A stretch of DNA of 49,717 nt, taken from the NCBI GenBank assembly GCA_024398615.1, contig JAKSIU010000018.1:1-49717 (forward strand). The letters run 5' to 3'. The position numbers and the translations under genes are program-made. Of this stretch, positions 17,636 through 25,915 are shown one piece after another. Position 1 is the stretch's first letter. Every line of letters begins with the position of its first letter. The notes below the pieces were generated by a model. That model was given only the letters and a program-made list of their open reading frames with translations, had not been told where the DNA came from and made no database searches. Origin of the DNA: Bacteroidaceae bacterium (GTDB lineage: Bacteria; Bacteroidota; Bacteroidia; Bacteroidales; Bacteroidaceae).

Positions 17636-17682
17636 TTTGGGAGATTATCGCAAATACGGTTCGGATACCTGAAATACATTTG
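17636..17682 (+). promoter_or_regulatory. Shared promoter/operator, copy C (77-residue gene)
   Basis: TTTGGGA (17636-17642) and TCGCAAA (17648-17654) form an inverted repeat with one mismatch. CGCAAA is followed after exactly 20 nt by TACATTTG (17675-17682), a perfect -7 box. The gene starts at 17742. Confidence 0.6.
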
Positions 17683-17741
17683 CCGTTCGACAGCAATTAG
17701 CGCAGATTGAAGGCAATTGCATTTATTAAATATGTAATGAT

Positions 17742-17975
17742 ATGCACATAAAGAAAGATTGGAAACTCTATACAAAGAAAGAGATTGAGGCATATCAAAG
17801 AAAACTGGTGGTTGAACTGAGAAAGATAACCAACCCAGACGGGACTTGTGCAGTGAACAATGCCACCATAACGGCCTATGTGTATGGGCATGGCGGAAAG
17901 GAAAACTTGGAATCTATAGCACAATGCATGCAGTACAGCACGCCTGCCGAGCTTGCCGACCTTTGGACTATGTGA
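17742..17975 (+). CDS. Hypothetical small protein (77 residues)
   Basis: Not recognised. A basic N-terminal helix (about residues 1-30) is followed by a short Asn/Thr-rich strand region and a helical C-terminus. No Cys cluster, signal peptide or membrane segment. Support for being a real gene comes from a well-formed promoter/operator (copy C) 60 nt upstream and from normal codon use. Its stop is followed 4 nt later by copy 2 of the structured element, so that element would lie in its 3' UTR. Confidence 0.5.
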   Translation: MHIKKDWKLYTKKEIEAYQRKLVVELRKITNPDGTCAVNNATITAYVYGHGGKENLESIAQCMQYSTPAELADLWTM

Positions 17976-17978
17976 TTT

Positions 17979-18036
17979 GCCGGAACATGCTGATGTTGCC
18001 GCAATTGGTGCGGATTTATGTAACAGGTGTTCCGGC
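17979..18036 (+). repeat. Structured intergenic element, copy 2
   Basis: The second copy of the element at 16871. Arms GCCGGAA and TTCCGGC pair perfectly; compared with copy 1 the third base pair changed from A-T to C-G on both sides. The internal CCGCA-attgg-TGCGG hairpin is unchanged. Lies between the 77-residue gene and the barrel protein gene. Confidence 0.6.
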
Positions 18037-18038
18037 AG

Positions 18039-18145
18039 TTTTGAGAATAGGGAACCCGATGCTGGATGAGGCCAAATTAAGCGCCAGCTTATGAGTGGGA
18101 AGTCCGAAATGCGTATGGGATTTGGCCCTGCGCCTGTTCTCAAAA
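18039..18145 (+). ncRNA. Possible structured RNA: long closed stem with nested helix
   Basis: A 13-bp stem (18039-18051 with 18133-18145, one G-U pair) closes a 107-nt region. Inside it GCCAAAT (18071-18077) pairs with ATTTGGC (18120-18126), 7 bp, properly nested. It directly follows structured element copy 2, so the whole 17979-18145 stretch is folded. It could be a small RNA or an mRNA leader of the barrel gene at 18180. No known RNA family recognised. Confidence 0.4.
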
Positions 18146-18179
18146 CGAACAATTGTGTATTAATCAAATAATCTACAAA

Positions 18180-18779
18180 ATGAAAACGAGAATTATTAAT
18201 TTGAAGAAACTGACTGTTTGTGCCAGTGTGATTGTGTTAGGTGGTCTTTCTGTTTTCGCTCAAGTGTCTTTCGTTCCCGGATACAAAGGTTCGGCAGGAC
18301 TAGGCTATTTCTGGAGTGGAGGAGGCGATGACAGTTATTCCTATGCCGCCAATGCCGTTCAGTTCGAAACATCGCATGGTTATGAATTCACGCCTCATTT
18401 CTATTTAGGCGCTGGATTTGGTATTCACATGTTCCAGGAGCATGAATCCAGATTCGCCACAAGAGATGCAACGACCGAAATACCATTCTTCGCAAATACC
18501 AGGCTGACAGTTGGAAACGGTAATCTCAAATGGTATGCCGATTTGAGAGCTGGTCTGTATCTGACAGAAGAATGCAGCAAATACCTTAGCGGAACAATAG
18601 GTTGCCGTATCCCGAAAGATTATGGAAGGGCCTTGACAGTTTCATTCGGAATGGAAAACGCCGGCATGACATTTCAGGAACTCAAGCATACTTCCATTGC
18701 GGGAAAAATATATGCAACTGGCAGCAACACTCTTCAGGACCTGCTTGGCTTCTCTTTCAAGATAGGCTATGAATTCTAG
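18180..18779 (+). CDS. Small outer-membrane beta-barrel-like protein
   Basis: I choose the ATG at 18180 (199 residues) because it gives a clean signal peptide: basic MKTRIINLKK, a hydrophobic core, and cleavage after about VFAQ; the in-frame ATG 9 codons earlier does not. The mature part alternates hydrophobic and polar residues with many aromatic strand ends and finishes with a strand ending in Phe (FKIGYEF), the usual outer-membrane barrel signature. At about 175 mature residues it would form an 8-strand barrel like OmpW or OmpX types. Function unknown. It follows the folded intergenic stretch and precedes two orphan genes 24 and 30 bp apart, so may share a transcript with them. Confidence 0.7.
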   Translation: MKTRIINLKKLTVCASVIVLGGLSVFAQVSFVPGYKGSAGLGYFWSGGGDDSYSYAANAVQFETSHGYEFTPHFYLGAGFGIHMFQEHESRFATRDATTEIPFFANTRLTVGNGNLKWYADLRAGLYLTEECSKYLSGTIGCRIPKDYGRALTVSFGMENAGMTFQELKHTSIAGKIYATGSNTLQDLLGFSFKIGYEF

Positions 18780-18803
18780 AGATCAGGACATTAATGTAAT
18801 GTT

Positions 18804-19529
18804 ATGGATTTCAACGACCGACTAATCCTGGCAACATACCAGAACGACTATGCACTTGTCAAGAAACTGATTGACTCGAAACGATTCGATGAATCAATCA
18901 TTCATGACATAGGTCTTCTATATGTCCCATTTCCACTGTATTATATTACGATATGCAATAAGAAAGTGCTAAGTAGAGGCTTTCGTCCCAATCTGATGCC
19001 CATTGTCAACGAACATTTAAAGAATGTGGACTTGCTTCTGGATTTGTGGAAAAACAGATTTGGTGTGCGCATCGGAAGGAAGATAGGTTTCAAACAATAC
19101 AAGTCATACTTCTATAGCGATCCTGATGAATTTACAATAGAAGACATACTGTTGAAACCTGTACAGAATTATCTGGATAATGGCTGTCGACAGATAGATA
19201 TTGACCTGTTTGAAGCAGTATGCAAGTTCCAGTTCAACAAGGTCAGAAAGTTACTTGAACAAGGGGCGAATCCTTATGCCGATTTGCTTCCTGTCGGTGA
19301 TGACAATCTGGAAGACTCATGGAATTGCATCGACAGAATTGGTCCGGAATGCAGTTCTCTTGGTACATGTGAAGTTCTGCCACAGATGTTCGGTGAGGAG
19401 AATTTCTGCACATACGTCAGGACGATAGATGATGACAAAATAGGCAGTCTCATCGGATGGGCAGCACATGAAGAGATGTATGACCTGATAGATAATAAAT
19501 ACACGAAAGAATGTCATATAACCATATGA
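18804..19529 (+). CDS. Ankyrin-repeat-like hypothetical protein
   Basis: A 241-residue soluble protein. Two ankyrin-like helix pairs can be seen: one at the N-terminus (DRLILATYQNDYALVKKLI) and one around residues 133-155 (LFEAVCKFQFNKVRKLLEQGANPYAD), the latter close to the ankyrin consensus. The rest does not match a family I know. Ankyrin modules bind proteins, so an interaction role with a neighbour is likely. It lies 24 bp after the barrel gene and 29 bp before the next gene. Confidence 0.6.
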   Translation: MDFNDRLILATYQNDYALVKKLIDSKRFDESIIHDIGLLYVPFPLYYITICNKKVLSRGFRPNLMPIVNEHLKNVDLLLDLWKNRFGVRIGRKIGFKQYKSYFYSDPDEFTIEDILLKPVQNYLDNGCRQIDIDLFEAVCKFQFNKVRKLLEQGANPYADLLPVGDDNLEDSWNCIDRIGPECSSLGTCEVLPQMFGEENFCTYVRTIDDDKIGSLIGWAAHEEMYDLIDNKYTKECHITI

Positions 19530-19558
19530 TATCTCAAATAGTCTGAGAAGTCAAATGT

Positions 19559-20212
19559 ATGGGACGATATATCAATTTCCTGATAAAAAATGATTTTCAT
19601 GAGTGCTGTGACTTCAAAAAAGCAAAGGAGTACGCAACCGTTGTGTTCAATCAATTGAAGACGGAATGGGTTAAAATGCCATACATTGATGGTAATAGCA
19701 GTGCTTTTATCAATGTTGATGAAGAGTCAAATGATATAGTTCTCGATTTCGGTGATTATGCACCATGGTCATTCTGGATGACTCTTCATAATGGATATTG
19801 GGATGTTGAAACATGTTTTAATGATTACATGATCAACTACCACATAAATGACATCGCTTCTGAAGTTTACATTGTTCCACTCCAATGTCAACTGATTTGT
19901 AGGGCATTAGGTCAGCAGGAGGCGTGGATTTGCTTTGATGACAGATTGAATAACTCTGCCGATGCCCCCAGCGACGATCTGAACGCCTGGTTCAGGTATG
20001 CAGAGAAAGTCGGAATAAAAGATGTGACCTACGAGGACTTCAAAATCGCTCGTATCATGCCTGGGAAAGAGCGTAAAGATCTTATTGTATATGATATTGA
20101 CGGCAAGTGTAACCAGATGCTTATTACTGGCACTTCGCATCCCATTCTTCATTTCAGGTTAAGCGATTTTGAAGATATGAGGATTGTCCCTGATTCTCCA
20201 CCAAGGCATTAG
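19559..20212 (+). CDS. Hypothetical protein (217 residues)
   Basis: Not recognised. A soluble acidic alpha/beta protein with many aromatic residues (WSFWMTLHNGYWDVE near residues 72-86) and no signal peptide. Like the protein at 17130 it has the look of an immunity or antitoxin-like factor, but no partner is evident and I make no firm claim. It is the last gene of the rightward patch and ends at a strong terminator. Confidence 0.6.
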   Translation: MGRYINFLIKNDFHECCDFKKAKEYATVVFNQLKTEWVKMPYIDGNSSAFINVDEESNDIVLDFGDYAPWSFWMTLHNGYWDVETCFNDYMINYHINDIASEVYIVPLQCQLICRALGQQEAWICFDDRLNNSADAPSDDLNAWFRYAEKVGIKDVTYEDFKIARIMPGKERKDLIVYDIDGKCNQMLITGTSHPILHFRLSDFEDMRIVPDSPPRH

Positions 20213-20300
20213 AACAATTAACCCAATGCGTTTCGCGAATGTCGATTTGGCATCATTGTGGTACATGTGCACGATTCACGTTCCCGAGCAAAGGATAATG

Positions 20301-20338
20301 AAAAGCGCGCCATGGTAATGGACCGTGACGCGCTTTTT
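20301..20338. terminator. Bidirectional intrinsic terminator
   Basis: AAAAGCGCG (20301-20309) pairs with CGCGCTTTT (20329-20337), with an inner CCAT/ATGG mini-hairpin, and T-runs on both strands. It separates the convergent orphan genes and SGNH hydrolase, marking the right end of the accessory region. Confidence 0.8.
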
Positions 20339-20355
20339 TCAGAAATTGCTTAAGA

Positions 20356-21573
20356 TCACTTCTTCCAGGGACCTTTGTGTTCGAAGAGCGAAAGGTCTAT
20401 GCAGTCACCCATGCGGATGTAGCCCTGGGCGTTGGGGTGGAGGTAGTCGTTTTCGAACAGATACTGCTTGTTCAGGCGGATGGGATCTTCAGGATCAACC
20501 ATAGCGGCATCGAAGTCTATCACTCCGTCCATGAGGTCGCTGGTGCGGATCCATTCGTTCAGTTTCTGACGGCCGGCCTCGTGGTTCTCGCTGTAGTAGT
20601 TGTTGCCCTTGAAAGGCATGACAGGTGCGCCAATCACGTAGATGCCGCGTTCATGCGCCTCGTCTGCTATCTGGCTCCACACTTCAATAATCTGGTCAGC
20701 CTTCTTTACGGCATCGCCAAAGCCGCCAAGGTCGTTGACACCTTCAAACAGAATGACATAACGGACACCTTCCTGCCCGAACACATCGCGCGGGTAGCGG
20801 CTGCGGGCTGTCGGGCCAAGGCCGCCGTTCAGGATGCAGTTGCCTCCCAGACCCATGTTAAGCACTGAAATGCGGCTGGTCTTCCTGTTCTGAAGCAGAC
20901 GGCGTGAAAGGTTGTCGGTCCAGCGGTCCTGACCGTTTGTCGTGGTGCCGCGGCCGTCGGTAATGGAATTGCCGAGAGCTACAATGGCGCAGGCGTTCTT
21001 CTCGGCCTTGACCTCAATGGCATTGATTATGTACCAGTGCGCTGTCTTGACGGCATCAGAGAAATCGCTTGTCTGTCCTACAGCTATGTACGAATCGGTA
21101 CGTGAGCCCGGATGACCTGTGACATCGGTCGATGATGCCTTGCCCATGTGCATTGTAATGGCAACGTTCTGGCGTGTGGTCATAGGGAACTTGACCGGAT
21201 CCGATGTCACCAGCTGGCCCGGTTCTATGACGACTGACTTGCTGCCGCCGAATGTAAGGCTGACCTGGCTCTTTTCATCAATGTCACTGCTGCTGCCTGC
21301 CGTCATGGCAAGAGCTATCTCGGCTGCGTTGATTTCAACGGGAACCTTGCTGAATTCATTTGACAGCTTTACGCGTACTACCTTGCCGCTTATGGAGGTC
21401 TGTACTATCTGTCTGATTGAGTTTCCTTCAAGTCCAGGGGCAGGGGGACAGTTGTGCGGTTCCACAACCTGTTCGGCTGTTGCCCATGTTGCTACCCAAT
21501 GCTTTCCGGCATTGGCCTGTGTAAAAGTAAATGCTGCCATAATGGCTGCAACCAGTGCAATCCTGTACTTCAT
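20356..21573 (-). CDS. Secreted SGNH/GDSL hydrolase
   Basis: A 405-residue exported protein. A signal peptide (MKYRIALVAAIMAAF, cleavage near ANA-G at about 22) is followed by an N-terminal beta-rich domain of about 170 residues. The SGNH fold then begins: block I GNSITDG (201-207) with nucleophile S203, block III GVND (278-281) with N280, and block V DxxH with D376 and H379 in DYLHPN. These enzymes remove acyl or acetyl groups from polysaccharides and lipids; the two-domain layout resembles carbohydrate esterases or rhamnogalacturonan acetylesterase relatives. Periplasmic or extracellular. It lies 32 bp after mutS2 and may be co-transcribed. Confidence 0.88.
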   Translation of the reverse strand: MKYRIALVAAIMAAFTFTQANAGKHWVATWATAEQVVEPHNCPPAPGLEGNSIRQIVQTSISGKVVRVKLSNEFSKVPVEINAAEIALAMTAGSSSDIDEKSQVSLTFGGSKSVVIEPGQLVTSDPVKFPMTTRQNVAITMHMGKASSTDVTGHPGSRTDSYIAVGQTSDFSDAVKTAHWYIINAIEVKAEKNACAIVALGNSITDGRGTTTNGQDRWTDNLSRRLLQNRKTSRISVLNMGLGGNCILNGGLGPTARSRYPRDVFGQEGVRYVILFEGVNDLGGFGDAVKKADQIIEVWSQIADEAHERGIYVIGAPVMPFKGNNYYSENHEAGRQKLNEWIRTSDLMDGVIDFDAAMVDPEDPIRLNKQYLFENDYLHPNAQGYIRMGDCIDLSLFEHKGPWKK

Positions 21574-21605
21574 AATCTTTATGTAATTGGTTTGTAATTA
21601 ATATT

Positions 21606-24158
21606 TTACCCTATGTCCACCACGGTAATTCCGTGACCGCCGAACTGGACATGTTCATCATGATAGTCCTTTACGGCAGGAACGGTGTGCAGGTACTGAC
21701 GGATAAGATTCCTCAGTATTCCGTTGCCTGTTCCATGCAGTATGCGCACACGGCTCATGCCTATGAGGGTGGCATCGTCAATGAAATGCATGACGGTCTG
21801 GATGGCCTCGTCACCGCGCATGCCGCGTACATCAACATCGGGCTTGAAGGCAAGCTTGCGGTTGTTGATGTCGTCATACGTCTGCCTGCTCATGTGAGTG
21901 TACGACTGGCTGGTACCTGTAGGACGGACCGGTTCCGCATGTTCCAGCAGATCGGCCTTTATGGTGCTTGTAATGTGTCCGAATTCAACTGTCACATCCT
22001 TCTTGGAAACACGCACAACCTCACCGACAGTGGTCTGGCCTGAAATTCTCACCGTATCGCCCGGTTTGAACGGTCTGGAGGCCGATGCGCTACGGCCTGA
22101 GGCAAACGCCGGTGAAGGGGCGGGAGAGGCATTGCCGGCCTCCTTTTCCTGACGTTCCTTCTTTTCGCGCTGCTCCTGTTTTCTCTTGCGGCGGCGTTCC
22201 TGGCTTTCAAGGATGCGCTGCATCTGACGTCTTATCTGTTCGTCGCTTTCTGAATTCGACTGGGAATCGGCCTGCTCAATGTTTTCCTTGAAATCGGTCA
22301 GTTCCTGACGGGCCAGACGTGTAAGCTCACGGTCTGCCTGCGATTCCTTGATGGTGCGTATGGTGTTCTCGATCATTGCGTTGGAGTCCTGGATAAGCTG
22401 GTCTGCCTTTTCCTTGGCCTCACGCATGATTGTCTTGCGCTGTTTCTCAATCGATTCCAGTTCCTGACGGTGCTGCTCGATCTGCTGGTCAAGCTGTTTC
22501 TCAAGCTGATGCACGTTCTGCCGCTTGCTTTCCCAATAGCGCTTGTCACGGACAATGTCCTGCAGGTACTTGTCGGCATTCACATAGTCACGTCCCACAA
22601 TCTGTGTGGCATCTTCAATGACATCTTCAGGAAGGCCTATCTTGCGGGCAATCTCAACGGCGAATGAACTGCCGGGATTTCCTATCTGGAGAATGTACAG
22701 CGGCTGCATGAGGTGACGGTCATACAGCATTGCTCCGTTCCTGATGCCGTCATTGCTGTCAGCGAAATGTTTGAGATTCTGGTAATGAGTTGTTATTACG
22801 CCAAATACGCGATTCTGGTTGAAGCGTTTCAGAACCGATTCCGCTATGGCTCCACCAATACCTGGCTCGGTTCCGCTGCCGAATTCGTCTATGAGAATGA
22901 GGCTGCGGTTATCGGCATACTTGAGCATGTTCTTCATGTTCAGAAGGTGGCTGGAGTAGGTTGACAGGTCATTGTCAATGCTCTGCTCATCGCCTATATC
23001 GATGAATATGCTCTTGAAAATGCCGGCATGGCTGTTGGGGCGCATAGGAACAGGGATTCCACACTGCAGCATGTACTGAAGGAGTCCGGCTGTCTTGAGG
23101 CAGACCGATTTTCCGCCTGCATTCGGACCGGAAATGAGCAGCATGCTGTTCTTGGTGTCCAGATCAAGGTCAAGCGGCACGACCGTCTTGTCATGCTTCT
23201 GGAGAGAGAGCTTGAGAAGCGGATGCACGGCCATGACCCAGTCGATTTTGGAGTGACGCTCAAGCTGTGGCTTGCAGGCATCGAATTCCTGGGCCAGACG
23301 TGCCTTTGCGCGAATGAAGTCAATCTGCGCCATGAAGGCATACGACTCAAGCACATCGGGAATCTGCGGACGCAGGCTGTCAGTAAAGGCCGATAATATG
23401 CGGATGACTTCCCTGCGTTCATCGGCCTCCAGTTCGCGGATGCGGTTATTTGCCTCAACCACCTCTTCCGGTTCAATGAACACGGTCTTGCCTGTGGCCG
23501 ATTCGTCATGCACAATACCGCGGATCTTACGCTTCAGGGCAGGTGCGACGGGCAGTACCAGACGGCCGTCACGCATGGTAGGCTGGGCATCCTTTTCCAC
23601 AAGTCCGTCATTCTGGGCCTGCTTGAGTATGCTTCCCAGAATTCGGGAAATGCTGAATGTGGTATTGGCCAGGTCCATGCGGATGCGGTACAGGTCGGGC
23701 GATGCATTGTCCTTGAGACGGCCGAATTTGGTAAGGATTCGGCTTATCTCGCGAATTATCGTGGGGAAAACCTGGACATTGGATGACAGTTCGGACAGGC
23801 GGGGGTAGAGTCCCTGATTCTCTTCCTTGTTCAGGAAATCGACTATTCCCGAAATGGTTTCAAGGGAACGCCAGAGACCTAACAGTTCAGATTCATCAAG
23901 CCAGGTTCCTATGACGCGGATTCTGGCCAACGGTTCACGCAGATCACTGTAGTTCTGGTCAGGGAATGACTTGCCTTCATTGATTATGGAAAGGAACTCT
24001 ATGGTTTCATCAAGTTTCCTTTCAATGGTGTCAAAATCGGTTTCAAAGGACATCTCCTCAACCAGTCCCACACCAAGCGGGCAGATACAGCGGTCCGCAA
24101 GCATCTGCCTTATTTCATCAAATCCTGTCTTATGTTCGAAATTATCTGGATAAATCAT
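21606..24158 (-). CDS. mutS2: MutS2-type ATPase with Smr domain
   Basis: An 850-residue cytoplasmic protein. Residues 1-330 are MutS-like core and lever helices, GPNAGGKS (344-351) is Walker A and LILIDEFGSG (about 424-433) is Walker B. A long coiled-coil follows (about 520-650), then a KOW-like linker and a C-terminal Smr domain (about 770-850) with DVRGMRGDEA and HGTGNGILR motifs. MutS2 binds branched DNA to limit recombination and, in some bacteria, splits collided ribosomes through Smr. Unlike MutS it lacks mismatch recognition domain I. Length and domain order are normal for the family. It lies 25 bp downstream of the DUF389 gene. Confidence 0.95.
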   Translation of the reverse strand: MIYPDNFEHKTGFDEIRQMLADRCICPLGVGLVEEMSFETDFDTIERKLDETIEFLSIINEGKSFPDQNYSDLREPLARIRVIGTWLDESELLGLWRSLETISGIVDFLNKEENQGLYPRLSELSSNVQVFPTIIREISRILTKFGRLKDNASPDLYRIRMDLANTTFSISRILGSILKQAQNDGLVEKDAQPTMRDGRLVLPVAPALKRKIRGIVHDESATGKTVFIEPEEVVEANNRIRELEADERREVIRILSAFTDSLRPQIPDVLESYAFMAQIDFIRAKARLAQEFDACKPQLERHSKIDWVMAVHPLLKLSLQKHDKTVVPLDLDLDTKNSMLLISGPNAGGKSVCLKTAGLLQYMLQCGIPVPMRPNSHAGIFKSIFIDIGDEQSIDNDLSTYSSHLLNMKNMLKYADNRSLILIDEFGSGTEPGIGGAIAESVLKRFNQNRVFGVITTHYQNLKHFADSNDGIRNGAMLYDRHLMQPLYILQIGNPGSSFAVEIARKIGLPEDVIEDATQIVGRDYVNADKYLQDIVRDKRYWESKRQNVHQLEKQLDQQIEQHRQELESIEKQRKTIMREAKEKADQLIQDSNAMIENTIRTIKESQADRELTRLARQELTDFKENIEQADSQSNSESDEQIRRQMQRILESQERRRKRKQEQREKKERQEKEAGNASPAPSPAFASGRSASASRPFKPGDTVRISGQTTVGEVVRVSKKDVTVEFGHITSTIKADLLEHAEPVRPTGTSQSYTHMSRQTYDDINNRKLAFKPDVDVRGMRGDEAIQTVMHFIDDATLIGMSRVRILHGTGNGILRNLIRQYLHTVPAVKDYHDEHVQFGGHGITVVDIG

Positions 24159-24183
24159 TTTAAATCAATCAATAACACTATGT

Positions 24184-25542
24184 TCATTCAAGCAGCAGAC
24201 TGATGTTGGAACTGCCGGTCCTGGTCTCAAGCCAGCGTTTCAGAATTTGCGGATCCGGCTTAATGCTGGCACTGCTGTCCTGCTTGATTATGCAGATGTA
24301 AGTGGTATCTGTAGGAATGCCATCTATTGCATATGCGATATGCTTGGATAAGGACATGTCGTAGATGCCTGGCAGGAATATGCCAAGTTCCTTCGCCATG
24401 GATGACACAGACAGCGTATCTGCAGCAGTCACTTCGGACAGTTGTTGCTGCAACTTGGCTATCTGCTGGTTCTTCTCTCTGATGATGTCGTCATAACTTG
24501 ACTGCAGGGAAGTGATGTCCAGCTTGTCATCGGCCCCCGACTGTCTTACTGTAAGTTCCACGTTCTGAAGGTGGAATGTCTGTGCCATCTGTCTCTGAAG
24601 ATTGTCAACAATATCCTTGCTGAGCGGTTCTCCAAATAGCCGGACTTCAATCTTTGACGGTTTGCGCCCACGTTGATAGATGCTTTCGGAATCAATGACA
24701 ACGGTCTTGTCGAAATTGAAGGCCTCACTGATGAATCTCTGGCTGTTCTGTTCGAAATTGGAACGTCTGATAATTGAAACGGCCATGATAAAACTCGGTA
24801 CCGTTATGATTACCAGTACTATTATCATGATTTTCCTGTACCATCGGCTCCGGCTGGCTTCAACGTCCTGAACTGATTTGTATTTGAGGAACCGTGTTAC
24901 GATATATGCAGCCAGTGCAATGAAGAAACAATTGATGGTGAACAGGTAGAGCGCTCCGAAAATGAAACGTGCCTGGAAAGTTGCCAGACCGTATCCCACA
25001 GTGCAGAGCGGAGGCATCAGGGCGGTGGCGATTGCCACTCCAGGAATGACTGTACCGGAACGGTCCTTTCTTGTCTGGGCTATCATTCCGGCCAGGCCAC
25101 CGATGAGGGCAATCATGATGTCGAATGTAGTAGGCTGGGTTCTGGCCAGAAGCTCGCTCTGATCAAAGCTGATGACAGGCAGCAGGAAGAACAGGGTGGA
25201 AGTGATGAGACTTACCGCAACCATGGTCAGAAAGTTGTGGAGTGATTCCTTCAGCAGACCGAAATCATATACGCCGAAGGAGTATCCTAATCCGATGATC
25301 GGGCCCATAAGCGGAGAAATCAGCATTGCTCCGATTATTACAGCCGTGGAATTGATGTTTAATCCCAATGATGCTATGAAAATGGCAAGAATGAGCACCC
25401 ACAGATTGGTGCCACGCATTTCAATGCTTTTGCGTATGTTGGCATCAACCTCGCTCTGACTGGCTCCATCGGCTCCAAGTGAGAAACGCGAAAAGAATCT
25501 GTCTTTGAGAAAAGTCTTGAGTCTGTTTCCTTCCACTGCCAT
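24184..25542 (-). CDS. DUF389 (TIGR00341) family membrane protein
   Basis: A 452-residue inner membrane protein. After a short cytoplasmic N-terminus (about 45 residues) five to six hydrophobic segments follow, including the conserved region with LNINSTAVIIGAMLISPLMGP (about 59-79), typical of DUF389. Segments around 155-260 complete the membrane domain. The remaining 200 residues are soluble with a coiled-coil stretch (about 355-375). Function unknown; proposed transport roles for the family are not established. A perfect -7 box (25554-25561, - strand TATTTTTG) lies just upstream. Probably first gene of a DUF389-mutS2-SGNH unit. Confidence 0.9.
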   Translation of the reverse strand: MAVEGNRLKTFLKDRFFSRFSLGADGASQSEVDANIRKSIEMRGTNLWVLILAIFIASLGLNINSTAVIIGAMLISPLMGPIIGLGYSFGVYDFGLLKESLHNFLTMVAVSLITSTLFFLLPVISFDQSELLARTQPTTFDIMIALIGGLAGMIAQTRKDRSGTVIPGVAIATALMPPLCTVGYGLATFQARFIFGALYLFTINCFFIALAAYIVTRFLKYKSVQDVEASRSRWYRKIMIIVLVIITVPSFIMAVSIIRRSNFEQNSQRFISEAFNFDKTVVIDSESIYQRGRKPSKIEVRLFGEPLSKDIVDNLQRQMAQTFHLQNVELTVRQSGADDKLDITSLQSSYDDIIREKNQQIAKLQQQLSEVTAADTLSVSSMAKELGIFLPGIYDMSLSKHIAYAIDGIPTDTTYICIIKQDSSASIKPDPQILKRWLETRTGSSNISLLLE

Positions 25543-25553
25543 GATTTTTTATG

Positions 25554-25561
25554 CAAAAATA
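25554..25561 (-). promoter_or_regulatory. -7 box of the DUF389 gene
   Basis: - strand TATTTTTG matches TAnnTTTG exactly, 12 nt before the start codon. Divergent from the tRNA promoter. Confidence 0.45.
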
Positions 25562-25581
25562 GAAAAAATATCGGTATATCC

Positions 25582-25612
25582 TTTGCCAAACAAAAAAAAC
25601 TCCCCACCTTTG
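25582..25612 (+). promoter_or_regulatory. Promoter of tRNA-Ser
   Basis: TTTG (25582-25585), a 19-nt spacer, then CACCTTTG (25605-25612), a one-mismatch -7 box; canonical Bacteroidota spacing. The mature tRNA starts 33 nt downstream. Confidence 0.5.
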
Positions 25613-25644
25613 TGCCCGCATTAAGGCAATCAATTTTTTGGTAA

Positions 25645-25729
25645 GGAAGTTTGGCTGAGTGGTCGATAGCACCGGTCTTGAAAACCGGCGTACGGAAACG
25701 TACCGGGGGTTCGAATCCCTCAGCTTCCG
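25645..25729 (+). tRNA. tRNA-Ser (anticodon TGA)
   Basis: An 85-nt class II tRNA. Acceptor arm GGAAGTT pairs with AGCTTCC (one G-U pair), with discriminator G at 25729. The anticodon stem is CCGGT/ACCGG with loop CTTGAAA, giving anticodon TGA (reads UCA). The long variable arm (CGTACGGAAACGTACC region) and the GGTTCGAATCC T-arm are clear. CCA is not encoded. A strong terminator follows. Confidence 0.97.
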
Positions 25730-25736
25730 CAGCAGA

Positions 25737-25773
25737 AAGAAGGAGTTCCAGATTACGGAGCTCCTTCTTTTTT
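25737..25773 (+). terminator. Intrinsic terminator of tRNA-Ser
   Basis: A 13-bp stem (25737-25749 with 25757-25769, one G-U pair), 7-nt loop, then a T-run. Confidence 0.85.
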
Positions 25774-25822
25774 GCTGCAATCATTGATGTCAGGTCTCGG
25801 ATTCCGGCCGGGCAAGTGATGA

Positions 25823-25860
25823 TAAAAGGAAGAAGGCCCCGAATTTCGGAGCCTTCCTCC
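25823..25860 (-). terminator. Terminator of the GH43 gene
   Basis: On the - strand a GGAAGGC/GCCTTCC-type stem with an inner CCGAA/TTCGG part is followed by TTTTATC. It faces the GH43 gene stop 56 nt upstream. Confidence 0.7.
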
Positions 25861-25915
25861 TTCTCATTGATTATGGCGTTCCTGTTTAACTGCGGGAACT
25901 GCTCCAATTGATTAC

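Noticed and set aside
17979-18145. Retron-type msr/msd RNA
   Set aside because: Flanking inverted ends exist, but no reverse transcriptase gene is nearby and no typical msr/msd layout is seen.
17697-18167. Long antisense frame (156 codons) on the - strand over the 77-residue gene and structured region
   Set aside because: It overlaps a gene with its own promoter and a structured region, has no recognisable domain, and lacks an upstream -7 box.
25645-25729. tRNA-Ser as an attachment site of an integrated element
   Set aside because: No integrase and no duplicated tRNA 3' end were found; both sides look like core genes.
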